Origin: Phytophthora sp. 'mugwort'
Taxonomy: Eukaryota > Oomycota > Peronosporomycetes > Peronosporales > Peronosporaceae
Direction of reading: 5' to 3'
Assembly: GCA_033558025.1 (NCBI GenBank)
Contig: JAUCEF010000009.1
Coordinates: forward strand, 434,001-498,000
Length of the DNA stretch: 64,000 nt
Shown here piece after piece: positions 12,433-21,982 of this stretch (position 1 is its first letter; each line of letters begins with the position of its first letter). Made by a program: the position numbers and the translations under genes. The notes under the pieces are model-generated. The model searched no databases. It had not been told where the DNA came from and saw only the letters and a list, made by a program, of their open reading frames with translations.

Positions 12433-12490
12433 AGGAACCCACCCTGCCGGAAGTGCATTAAAGAGTTCGAAACGTGTGCTTCGAGGAAGG

Positions 12491-13100
12491 CGTGTTCGAA
12501 TGCATATTGGGGCCAGGCAGCAGAGTGTTTGAAGGTCAAGTTGAGACCCACGCCAGCGTGAGACCAAGGAGGTTGATGAAGCTGAGAGCTGCGGACCACT
12601 GCATTCAAACGGTCTGGAGCCCGAAAATGGTTTTAAAGAGAGCGAGGTCTAACCATCTAATCTATTTGCTTTTTCCTTTTTTTGTCTGGTGTGCACGTCG
12701 GCCCTTGGATCTGGTCCAAACTCCAATCGGCCGAATTTAGAATCTTTTCCTCGCAGGAGCGCAGCGACTGCTTTTGTGAAGCAAACTCAAGACCGCGACC
12801 TCAGGAAGGCTAGGGTAAATGTGTTGTGAGACACATTTTTACCCTAACATTAAAGCTCTTCCAAAATTCACACAAAATAGAAAATTACTACGGACGCATC
12901 TTGCTCACAAACAACAACACAAATCGCTCCCAACTGCGGAGATGCGAATCACGTCTCCAAAAATTGCGAGTTGCAGCTCGCATATTTTCGTACCATTAAA
13001 CTGCTACCAGTTACTGACTGGCAGCCTGCAGCCAACCAGTCAAACTAAGAGGCTCAGCGCTCCACCATTTCACGTCCACAACCTGTCCAGCGCGCTCCAC
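12491..13100. other. Candidate Copia 3' LTR start and upstream region of the SANT-like gene
   Basis: No protein gene recognised. The first bases may be the 3' LTR start of the Copia element. A hairpin with arms 12812-12824 and 12831-12845 (agggtaaatgtgt / acacatttttaccct) lies about 260 bp before the SANT-like start codon. It could be an end of the DDE/SANT transposon, but no matching copy was found on the far side. Confidence 0.3.
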
Positions 13101-13440
13101 ATGGCACGCCGCATTACCACAGGTCGTGAGAAAGGCTTCATGTCGCCACAAGTGGACCGTAAGTTGTTTTGTAGGTTTGCAACTCGGTTAATAGCTAATC
13201 TCTCTGTTTACGATGGTTGTCAGGTGTTTTGGTGCTCGTGGAACAGTTCTTGCCGCTTGGGTCTGCTCAGTGGGATGAAGTGCAGTATGCCTACAACAGA
13301 AATCTGCCCACCGGGCAGTCGCAGCATGATGTGGAGTCCCTTTGCCGTAAGTTCTTGGCACTAAAAAAAGCGCGCAAGCAGACAGATGAGAGTTGATGGA
13401 GGCGGTTGCCATTGGTTGGTGCCTCACATGTTAACGCTAT
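13101..13440 (+). pseudogene. Myb/SANT-like transposon partner gene, 5' half (split by Gypsy insertion)
   Basis: Start ATG at 13101; exon 1 is 13101-13158, with a GTAAGT donor. The acceptor cag ends at 13223 and exon 2 begins at 13224. The join reads smoothly into VLVLVEQFLPLGSAQW, then AYNRNLPTGQSQHDVESL and FLALKKARK, a SANT/trihelix-like helix pattern. An in-frame TGA follows at 13398, and the open DNA ends at the Gypsy boundary (13443). The acidic C-terminal half resumes at about 21170 beyond the element. Proteins of this type commonly accompany PIF/Harbinger-class transposases; that role is inferred from family and from the convergent transposase at 22.0-22.8 kb. Confidence 0.65.
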
Positions 13441-13443
13441 ATG

Positions 13444-13839
13444 CAGCGGAGATGCGTAGCGTAGTGCGTCAGAGGAAGACGTATGACTCCCCGAGTCTTA
13501 ACTGTGGTTATCCTAACCCCTAAGGTCTCCGCAGAGGCTTAGATCACTCTAGTTTTACCACTAGAGACTCAAAGGGTCAGTATTCCTAAACCTAGGGCAA
13601 TACTTTCTTTAATGCTAAACCTGAACGGTTATTTGTTTGCTTATCTGCGGCAAAGCCGCTTGTGATGTAAATATATGACTCTAACTATCTACAATAGTTA
13701 ATTCTAGTCAAATGCATATCGAGTGGCCCTGTGGCCACGTACTGAAATCCTGTTAATCCAAGTGGTACCAAGTACCACTTACTACAAGGTGACACGCAGC
13801 ACGGCTGCATTTGTGTTACCTTCGTGTAACCCGGTTACA
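13444..13839 (-). repeat. 3' LTR of the inverted chromovirus (intact copy)
   Basis: Read on minus, it starts tgtaaccgggttacacg next to a purine tract and ends near the ATATG flank. Its 13453-13692 part matches, in reverse orientation, 17323-17562. Its 13698-13839 part matches 21036-21156 in the same orientation, apart from a short internal deletion in the latter. It thus contains both pieces of the broken partner LTR in the natural order. Confidence 0.8.
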
Positions 13840-15149
13840 CTCTCCCCCAGCAAACCGTCGACACACCGTATACACGAGGGTCTGACTGTATCAATCGAAA
13901 AAGGCCCGGAACCTTCCGCTCCAAAAGTGTTTCACTGTTTGTTTCGCATCGAGTGTTCACACTCAAACGTCAACAACCAGTTGGTCTTTAGACCTCCCTC
14001 GTTCGCCTCGCGATAACAGCCCTCGCCGCGGGCTAAGCCCCTTTGTGTTATCCGACACCTTCGTTATCCTTGTCATCCCGTATGAGAGAGGTCTCTGACC
14101 GTGCGCCACCCGCTCCTCGCGACTCTCGGTGAGAGAATACCACTCCGCGCACAAGCGCCGATAGGGTCAAAAGACCATGAGTGCAGGCGACGAAGCCGCT
14201 GGAGGCAGTGCCCCGTACGCTTTGCGCAAGACGCCCTCTTTGACAGCCTTGAGGAAGGTGAATAGGTCGACTAAAACAAAAAATTTGAGTCCATGACCGG
14301 TAGTAGCCCTGTCCGCTCGCCGAGCCCGCACCGTCAACTGCGCGCTCTGAATCCGCTCGAGCTCTCGACTCCACGAGTCTTGCGCAACGCGCCTCCGCTA
14401 CCTTGGCGGGGAACAACAGATGATCCCAGGGGATCTGGTGTCGTCACCAATCCTTTGGACGAAGTCTAGGAGCAACTACTCGCGGCTGATCCGCAGCATC
14501 CACGTTCGAGGCGACCTATGGCTCGATCATTGCTTACCCCGTCACGTCGTGACTATGGATTTGAGCCTCGGCATCCCAGCGAAGTGGCTCGCCGAGAAGC
14601 ATCGGAGTTGCTTAGCACATATATGATTGGGCCGGCGGCCGCCAACACCCGACGAGCTCGCCGCGCGAGCTTATCTCAGAGAGAGATACTTGACTCCTCA
14701 AGTGACTACGCAGCGCGAGTATCGTGAGCGCCTGCAAGTGCAAGCTCGGCACGGATCGGTTCCACCGTGCGGACTTATCCAATCATGCTCCTGTCAGGAG
14801 AGACGTCTTGGGAAGACAATGGACAGTTCCAAAGTTGGGTGAAAGGAGCTCGCAAGCTCTCTTCCATTGATGTCCTTCGGGCTAGTTTCAGTGAAACGGG
14901 TGTTCGCGGCGAACGTCGACTCCGTTTGAGGTCACAAAACACAAGGCGAAATGCCAATTACCCCCTGCCTACAGGCCTCGCCCCCAGGGCTCTCTCGCAC
15001 TCGGTGCTTCTGTTGTCACATCTAGCGGCTCTCAAGCTCGTGAGGCCGCTCCTCTTCAAGACCAGAGCGACAGCTCTGCTGCTGGCCTTGGCCCCCAGCG
15101 GCTATTGCCGGGAAGCACCAGAAGAGCGATGCCTCGGTCGCTGGCCCTC

Positions 15150-15335
15150 GGGGCTCTGATGATCGTGTCGATCGAAAGCATCCACGACGTCAGGGCAATC
15201 TTACCAGTGGGGAACCTCGTACTCCCAAGGGTTCTTTGAGTGAGGATATCCCCTCCACTTCACAAGAGATTGGGCAAGACCTTTGCGACAACGCTGCGCT
15301 ACTAAGCGCTCTACATGATAGTGGAAGTTCCCTGC
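15150..15335 (-). pseudogene. Chromodomain at the end of Gypsy pol
   Basis: The minus strand reads FHYHVERLVAQRCRK and then, after a small shift, LVKWRGYPHSKNPWEYEVP. This is the aromatic/W-x-W core of a chromodomain as found at the C-terminus of chromovirus integrases. Stops lie beside it (for example the TAA after the VPHW segment). In intact elements this domain directs integration to particular chromatin marks. Confidence 0.7.
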
Positions 15336-15689
15336 TTATCGCCCAATGGCGGTGGAGGTCGATGACCGGCTAGACCCTCGCGCTGTGAGTCGCAGTGGTT
15401 TGCTAGCGGTCGAGAGGCGGGTGCATACCCTGTTCGACTCGCTACAGTGGGCGACGAGTCATCGTGACCGTCTCGCTGACGAGATCGATGCCATGCATCA
15501 TCGGGTCGACTGGTTTCAGTCTCCTGCCTCGGTTGTCAACCGCCTAGAGCTCTTGGAGCCGTCCTCTGCTCGTCGCTTCGGGGCGCTGGACCGTTCGCCC
15601 GCTGAGCTACGTGGCCTGTTGGACCTCCTCGTGCGCCTCCAGCGCTTTGGCCAGCCACCGGCAGTGGCGCCAAACCCTCCGCGCTCACC

Positions 15690-17322
15690 CGAGCCGGGCC
15701 TCAATATGCTTAAGGAAGCCTACGTAAAACATGGGTGTAAGCATCTTCTTCGGAAGATTGAGCGTGTACGCAAGGCCCTCCCTGGCCACGACCTTAAAAA
15801 ATCCAATGAAGCGCGGACGCAACTTGGTCATAAAGACAGCAGACACTGCATGTGTAGGTAGGTTTTTAGCGTTAAAAGAACTTTGTTACCCACGCTAAAC
15901 ACTTTAATGTTGCTTCTGCCGTTTGCATCAGCTTGTTCCTTCTGGACGTCTTGGCTTTCAGCCATCGCATCGCGTACCTGTCGTAAGTCACTAAAATGCG
16001 TAGGCACGAACGTGTCAACTTGCTTGCGAACTGATGCTGGGCTGATATCAGCTAGCCCATCGGCTATCCCTCTCCCACTAGGCCCAAACCACGGAGTGGA
16101 GGCGTCAATGGGACGTGAGGGTGTGTGAGACCGTTCAAATAGAACGGGGTGAAGCCTGGCGAGGCATGCACCGGATTGTTCAATGAAAACTCAACGAGTG
16201 GGAGTATCGAGCACCATTGCTTGGGTCTGTCTACACAGACGCTATGAAGCATGTCTTCGACTATGCGATTCCCTCGTTCAGTCTGACCATCGATCTGCGG
16301 ATGGTCCGCTGTGGACATGTCGAGTCGAGCGCCGAGCACCTTAAAGACCGACGTCCAAACCTTACCCGTGAAACGGGGGTCTCGATCCGAGCCAATTGCC
16401 TCTGGCAGACCATGTTGTTGGAAGACACGATCCGCGAACAGCGTGGCTGTACTTTCTCCATCAATGGAGTCCGGCACCACCGCTAAATGAGCCATCTTGC
16501 TAAATCGGTCGACAAAGATCACGATGCCCGTGTTGCCCGCTACATACCGTGGCAGGCCGAACCCAAAGTCCATATACTCATGGATTGACAACACCCCGTG
16601 GGTACCGTGTGTGTGTTACAGGCAAGCTGGCCAACGCGCAGCCGCCCCGTGTGGCGATGATTTAACCCGTTGAGACGTCTCCCACGTGCGTACATACGTA
16701 CTGACCCTCTTGTAAAGCTTCAGCCACCAGTAGTGGGAGCGCACCAAGTTGTAGGTCTTTTCTCGACCGAGACGACCGCCAAGTGGGGTATCATGTGCCT
16801 CATAGAGGATACGATACTTGAGATCCTCTTCGTGAGGAACCACGACACATGGGGTGTCTTCTGGACCAGGTACCGTAGTACAATAGGCCATCATCGAGAG
16901 TGTATCGATGTATCCTCGAGCGCAACCGCGCTGATGTCTGAGTTAGAAAACTCCGCGCTTCCTAGCATATGTAGCAGAGCTATGCAGGACCCGTCGCGCG
17001 CGTACGCTGCGCGGATCAAGTCTGTCACAGACAAAGTCACCGTCGTGACGTGAGCGATCTCATAGATTGGCCTGCGTGATAACGCATCGGCCAAGACGTT
17101 CTGCCTGCGAGGCTTGAACTTCATCTCGAAGTTGTACTTCGCAAAGAAGGAGATCCAACGGCCCATTCTCTGAGAGAGGTGAGGCGACTGCGCCGCAGTG
17201 CGTAGAGACGCATGATCAGCGTAGATCACAAACGGTTTGGAGCCGAGCAGGTGAACCCTGAATTTGTCGAGCGCATACTTCATCGCAAGTAACGCTTTGT
17301 CATGAACTGGATAGTTCTTCTC
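15690..17322 (-). pseudogene. Gypsy pol 3' half: RNase H, integrase zinc domain, integrase core and tail
   Basis: From right to left: RNase H with EKNYPVHDKALLAMKYAL at the inversion junction and ADALSRRP; an H2C2 zinc region near 16620-16890 (HDTPLGGRLGREKT, TWETSQRVK); and the integrase core at 16064-16594. The core has all three acidic positions visible (MDF, GSDRDPRF, DGQTERGNR). The tail at 15690-16010 reads FVPTHFSDLRQVRDAMAE, then RFIGFFKVV and LKHIEARLG. There are frame changes between blocks and a stop around 16610. It is missing the reverse transcriptase N-terminal to it, which sits inverted at 20.0-21.03 kb. Confidence 0.85.
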
Positions 17323-17562
17323 GTAGATAGTTAGAGTCATACATTTACATCACAAGCGGCTTTGCCGCAGATAAGCAAACAAATAACCGTTCAGGTTTAG
17401 CATTAAAGAAAGTATTGCCCTAGGTTTAGGAATACTGACCCTTTGAGTCTCTAGTGGTAAAACTAGAGTGATCTAAGCCTCTGCGGAGACCTTAGGGGTT
17501 AGGATAACCACAGCTAAGACTCGGGGAGTCATACGTCTTCCTCTGACGCACTACGCTACGCA
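17323..17562 (+). repeat. Displaced part of the chromovirus 5' LTR
   Basis: This is the reverse complement of 13453-13692, about 240 bp with only a few differences seen. It directly abuts the RNase H coding sequence of the opposite strand at 17322. Followed at 17576-17583 by a primer-binding-site candidate and then gag, so it is the 3' part of the true 5' LTR, moved with the inverted segment. Confidence 0.85.
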
Positions 17563-17575
17563 GCCCCCCTATACC

Positions 17576-17583
17576 TGGTAGCA
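17576..17583 (+). other. Candidate primer-binding site (initiator tRNA-Met type)
   Basis: TGGTAGCA lies 13 bp after the LTR match. It is complementary to the UGCUACCA 3' end of eukaryotic initiator tRNA-Met. Only eight bases match, so this is a modest signal supported by its position between LTR and gag. Confidence 0.4.
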
Positions 17584-17631
17584 CTTGTCGTCAATCCCGC
17601 ACCTGGATCTTAGGACTATTCATCGGTGAGG

Positions 17632-18532
17632 ATGGAGCAGACAGCGTTTTCTAACCTGTCCCAGTGCCAGCAAGACGCGCTGAAAAAACTTATGGTTTTG
17701 CTCGGCCCTGAGGGCATAACGCATCTTGCTTCGCAAGGACCGGACGCGGTTAACACGCGTCTGAAGGCGCTCTCAAGTTACGAGAATGCTCTGTTGGAGC
17801 ACCTCTAGCAAGGATGTTGGCGTCTGCACCGACGTCGACGACATCGCAGGATAGGGTCTCACGGCCTAAACCGCTCATCGTGAGCGTCAAGCCTTTCACA
17901 GGAATAGAGGGGGAGAACCTCATGTTGTTGATCCGTGAGATCGAAATGGCGATGTGTCCGGGCATACTCCGTACTGAGCAACAGCGCGTGCCGCTAGCAA
18001 TCTCGAGGTCGGTGGCCAAGCACGAGAATGGGCACTCACGTGCGGCACGTCGGTGGACGCGGCCTTCCCAAGCTGGGAAGAGCTGAAACTCCAGCTTTCG
18101 CAAGTAGTTGCTCTGCCTAATGAGATGTACCGCGTGAGGTCACGCTTTCTGAGTACCCGCCAGGGTAAGAAGGCCTTGGTGGACTTCGTCCAGGAGTTGC
18201 GAACTCTGATCGCCGGCATGGCGTCCGATTCACTGCCAGAGGCAGTGACTGTGACAATATTTATGGAGGGCCTCCGCGCTGGCGTGACCAGGACGGAAGT
18301 CTTCCGCACCCACCCTCCCACTTTTGAAGAGGCCGGGAGAGTGGCGTTAAACACCGAGTTCAACTTCAAGTCGTCTCGACGACTTGGCTTGGGCGTTGCC
18401 AACGCTACCCCGTCCGACGGACCGGTCCCTATGGACCTCAGCTACGCTGAAGATGAGGAAGCTGAGCTTCATGCTGCCGAGCCGCGTATGGGTGTCGTCG
18501 GTGCTTCATGTGCCGAAGCATCACCCATTTGA
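17632..18532 (+). pseudogene. Gypsy gag (within inverted segment)
   Basis: Frames at 17626-17808, 17814-18086 and 18053-18532 together read as a Gypsy gag. They include a leucine-rich N-terminus, a VKPFTGIEGENLMLLIREIE segment, and the capsid-like stretch FPSWEELKLQLSQVV, YRVRSRFLSTRQG and LVDFVQELRTLI. Two frameshifts split them. The zinc knuckle expected after about 18480 (RMGVVGAS...HPFDGNM) is eroded. Confidence 0.7.
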
Positions 18533-18757
18533 CGGCAACATGCCCGTCAGGCAGGTCGTGTCAAACTCCTACGAGCTTCGCTCAGTATCGAGCCAAGCCA
18601 TCGGTTCGTCGCGGGGAAACGGCGACAATCAGTAGGCGCGGGGCGCCTTGCTGCGGAAGAACTGAGTTCTGTTGAGCCTCATGGAGGTGGAGGGCTACAG
18701 GGCCCAGTCCCGGAGAGAGCCGTACTCTCTAACACGGAACGTGTATGTAAGCCGGGC

Positions 18758-19246
18758 TTGCTCGTCGTTCTTGAGGCGACGGTAAAGGGCTTTGAGAAGA
18801 CATGGATCATATTGGTCGATTCCGGAGCGTCGGACAACTACGCTCGACGCTCCACGATGGAAGGAAGTCAGCAATACGCTGAGGCGCTGAGGGAGCACAG
18901 GAGTGACATCATCACTGTTCGCCTAGCGGCGGGGGGCCGTGTCACGGTGCCCAAGGTTCCCGTGAACCTGGGCGTGAAGTTTCTCGACTTTGATAGCGTG
19001 GAACGTTGTCTGGTCCTGGACCTGGATTCGAGGCACGACCTCATCCTGGGGATGGCATGGCTGGAACGCCATGAGCCATGGATTGATTGGAGGTCGAAGA
19101 CCCTGGGCGCAACGCGCTTTACTCCTGGTGGGGCTTTTGCGGTCATGAACCCACCTCTGCTTGGAAGCCAAAACGCTTTGACGCGGGCACTGGACCGAGT
19201 CGGTCAACGTGCTGGACGTCGGAGTATCCCAACTTGTAGATACTGA
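18758..19246 (+). pseudogene. Gypsy retropepsin-like protease
   Basis: A 162-codon frame. It carries the aspartic protease motif ILVDSGASDN, with the catalytic Asp at about 18818, and the late hydrophobic/glycine block HDLILGMAWLERHEPWIDW. It stands between gag and the reverse transcriptase, as expected for Gypsy. The frame is open across the domain but disconnected from both neighbours. Confidence 0.75.
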
Positions 19247-19998
19247 AGGTGTCGAGGACAAGAGTCCCGAGCAGAGCTCGTGGGCTGTGACTGGAGCGGC
19301 AGGAAACCCGCCGGGTGACACAGGTGACATATGTCACGACAACGACACTCGTGATGATGACGGTGTGTCGTTACACGCCATGCGTGGCGTGGCCGGCGGT
19401 ATGTCGGGGCATCATGGCCGCGGCCTCAAGATACACGTGGAGCGGTATGGGCCAGGCCATCAAGGCAGAAGGCCCACTGATGGAGGTGATGTGGCACGTA
19501 ATCCACAGGATGGAGACTGCGAGTATCGCAGCTCTGCGATGGCTGCCGGTCAATACATACTAGTCTCGAGTGAAACGCACACGGTGTAAGCACCGGGAGA
19601 CGCAGCTGATGTGACCGTTAGGACCTCTCCGTGGCAAACAGCCTCAGCGGGGAGAAGGCTACGTCGCAGAACGTCAACCATGAGACGCACAACGTCTGAT
19701 GCGTCCAACATGACGAGTGAAGAGACTCCTGGTGATAGCGAGCAGCTATATACACTCGTCAACGGAGTGACAGGGGAAGTCGATGGCGACATCAGTCTAG
19801 AAACTATGCCCACTGGGGACGCTCTGTTGGAGCTGGACGAGATGCCCATGGCCGAGTTCGGCGACGCGTTGAAGGCCGGCGAGTTAGCCGCGTTGGTCAT
19901 TATACGATCTGAAAAGGAGTTAAACTCGTCGCTTTTTGATAAAGCAGTCCTTGAGGACACCATGAAGGCGCTGAAAGCGCGGGCAGGATCCTCGATTC

Positions 19999-21034
19999 TC
20001 AAGGACCCCTCGGATCCGTACTACCCTTTGGTGAAGGAATATCAAGGCGTGATCTTGAAGGAACCTCCCACAATGCTACCTCCGGATCGAGATGTACGGC
20101 ATCAAATTGACAGATTCCGGGAACCAAATACTGCGTAACAAGGCAGTGGCCTTTGCCACGAGAACAGTGTGACGGCGTTGATGCGTTCTTCCGTGCTAAG
20201 GACGAGGCGGGTATGGTGCGCGAGAGCAAGTCTCCGCACCCAACGCCTACGTTGTGTGCTAGAAAGCCGAATAGCAAGTGGCAAATCGTTTATGCTTTTA
20301 ATAAGCTCAACGCGGCCACCATTCCGGCGTTCTGTCGATGGATACTATCAATTACTCATGCGAGCTAGCGAAATTCCGCTTACGGCGGTCAGAACTCCGA
20401 GCGGTATGCTCTGGGAGTGGCTAGTAATGTCCCCAAGGGCTGTCGAACGCAGCGCTTGGGCTGCGATGTTCAATCGTCTTGTGACGCAACTGTTCAGGCC
20501 CCACAGGGCGTATGCTCAGACATACTTCGACGATATATTCGTCCACAGTAGTGCGGAGCACGGATAGACTGATGTGGAGAATCACATTGAGCACCTGCGA
20601 GTGGTGCTCGAGTGCATGCGCACACGCAAGTTATATGACAAGTTAACAAGTGTGTCTTCGGCGCTGAAGATATCCCTTTTCAGGGATGCTTCATTGGGAA
20701 GCAAGGCTTCGAGCGGATCCCGCTAAGGTTAAGGCCATTGTAGACTGGCCGGTTCCAAAGAACCAGAAAGGCTTACGGAAGTGGCTTGGCCTGGCCTATT
20801 ACTTGCACAATTACAGGTGGCAAGGCCACTATCCAATCCCCTTAAGAAGGATGTGGACTGGTGTTGGGACACCGGACATCAAGCGGCTTTTGAAGTCAAT
20901 AATGAGAGTCTCCTTCAGGCGCCGATCGTCCTTTCAGCGTCGGACTTCGCCATCGGCAGTGTTTTGTTGCAAGCAGACGTTGCAGGGCGTGAACGCGTGA
21001 ACGCGTGATCGCGTTTGAATCTCGCCAGCTTAAA
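19999..21034 (+). pseudogene. Gypsy reverse transcriptase, cut at the RT/RNase H junction
   Basis: Blocks on the plus strand: PPTMLPPDRDVRHQIDR (about 20070), KPNSKWQIVYAFNKLN (about 20265), MFNRLVTQLFRPH (about 20465), and the catalytic FDD (TYFDDIFVHS, 20521-20550). These are followed by VKAIVDWPVPKNQKGLRKWLG and, at 21014-21034, AFESRQLK. Right after the last Lys codon the sequence changes abruptly to LTR. The continuation (EKNYPVHD) is found on the opposite strand at 17322. Several frameshifts are present. Confidence 0.85.
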
Positions 21035-21035
21035 A

Positions 21036-21156
21036 TTAATTCTAGTTAAATGCATATCGAGTGGTCCTGTGGCCACGTACAGAAATCCCGTTAATCCAAA
21101 TGGTACCAAGTACCATTTACTACATTCGTGTTACCTTCGTGTAACCCCGTAATACA
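21036..21156 (-). repeat. First part of the chromovirus 5' LTR
   Basis: Matches 13698-13839 in the same orientation, lacking an internal stretch of about 24 bp. Its left edge abuts reverse transcriptase coding sequence (inversion breakpoint), and its right edge abuts ATATG. Read on minus it begins TGTATTACGGGG. Confidence 0.75.
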
Positions 21157-21161
21157 ATATG

Positions 21162-21929
21162 TATTGCTATACAGGGGACGCTACATTCCCTCCCGAAATT
21201 CCACGTGCTTAAATCCATCTACCGAGGCATAGAGAGCAAGTGCAGTCGCGTGGTCGAGCTGGATGATGATGCCGCAGATGAGGGCGCTGCCGAGGTGGCT
21301 ACCGCAGCTCTGAGCAGTGGCTGTACCAGCCCCACTAGCGCTGTGGAGGAGGCCGGTAGCGTTGCCACCTTGCCGGTGGAAGCACCAGCGGCTGAAATCG
21401 ACCCTTTCTCGGCTAGTACCTCTACAAATGGCAACCCCGATGCCAGTTCTATCGTTGGTCATGATGTTGATATCAGTACTGCTGTGAAAGGTAACATTAT
21501 GAGGCAGAACGTTCAATATTGATGACCATTTAAATCGACGACTAATTAATTCTGATATGCATGTCGGTTTTACTGTATAGGATCCTTAAAGCGACTCACC
21601 GCACTGGAAAAAAACCATAACAACTCGCTGCACTAAGCAACAAGCTGAAACGATCGCGTGACGATCAAGTCACATTGTCACAAACAGCAAAAACAAGGTT
21701 GAGAATCGACAATGCGCTGCACGAACCGACACAGCCAAGCATGGAACTACTTCAAATGCTTCTCATAATGGAAGCGCGGTCGCATCAGCGTGAGGTGTGC
21801 TATCGCCAAGAAAAGGAAGAGGGCGAAGTGATCCGTGAGGTTGAGCGCCTACGTGTGACCTGGAACGTTCGGAGCGTGAAGCACAGCATACTAGATGCTG
21901 ATGACTATGCTATCGGCGAGCCTGTCTAA
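21162..21929 (+). pseudogene. Myb/SANT-like transposon partner gene, 3' half
   Basis: It resumes beyond the Gypsy element with DATFPPEIPRA. After a one-base shift near 21210 it runs through SIYRGIESKCSRVVELDDDA into an acidic, Ser/Ala-rich linker. A 95-bp intron (donor GTAACA at 21489; acceptor ...tgtatag) joins AVKG to SLKRLTALEKN. After a further shift near 21620 a coiled-coil tail ends at 21929 (SHQREVCYRQEKEEG region). This order (SANT, acidic linker, coiled coil) fits a transposase partner. Start and N-terminus lie at 13101-13440. It is broken both by the insertion and by point lesions. Confidence 0.55.
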
Positions 21930-21982
21930 GAAGTAACGGTGCCATTCGGGGTATCTAGGTAATGACAAGTGATAGTGCTGAT

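Larger units (their letters stand above)
8455..12490 (+). mobile_element. Degenerate Ty1/Copia retrotransposon
   Basis: The domain order is gag, protease-like region, GAG-pre-integrase, integrase, reverse transcriptase, RNase H. Integrase before reverse transcriptase defines Copia. A purine tract (gaggaaggcg, about 12481-12490) followed by tgttcgaatgcat at 12491 may mark the polypurine tract and 3' LTR start. The pol end is at about 12432. Stops and frameshifts occur throughout. No second LTR copy was recognised, so the outer boundaries are uncertain. Confidence 0.75.
13444..21156 (-). mobile_element. Gypsy chromovirus with internal inversion
   Basis: Original orientation is minus. The intact left LTR (13444-13839) has the polypurine tract (reverse of ctctccccc, 13840-13848) beside it. 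Pol C-terminal half, integrase, RNase H and chromodomain (15.15-17.32) read on minus. The gag-protease-RT half (17.6-21.03) reads on plus because 17323-21035 is inverted. The other LTR is correspondingly cut in two: its first part is 21036-21156 (minus) and its remainder 17323-17562 (plus). The element is flanked by ATATG at 13439-13443 and 21157-21161, a candidate 5-bp target duplication inside a SANT-like gene. Coding regions carry stops and frameshifts, so it is inactive. Confidence 0.8.

Noticed and set aside
13344..13360. GTAAGT-like donor within exon 2 of the SANT-like gene
   Set aside because: Splicing there would remove the conserved-looking RKFLALKKARK segment, so it is taken as chance.
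15346..15861. 171-codon plus-strand frame, leucine- and arginine-rich
   Set aside because: It lies antisense to the Gypsy pol C-terminal tail and chromodomain linker, whose minus-strand reading is clearly recognisable. An antisense transcript is possible but nothing supports a protein.
21180..21195. Polypurine tract-like sequence (reverse of ttccctcccg) with TGTAG beside it, as if a second LTR start
   Set aside because: Comparison with the intact LTR puts the element end at 21156 next to ATATG, and the purine-rich bases fall within the resumed SANT-like coding (FPPEIPRA).
21181..21516. 111-codon minus-strand frame
   Set aside because: Antisense to the acidic linker of the SANT-like gene, whose plus-strand reading has a splice junction and coherent composition.
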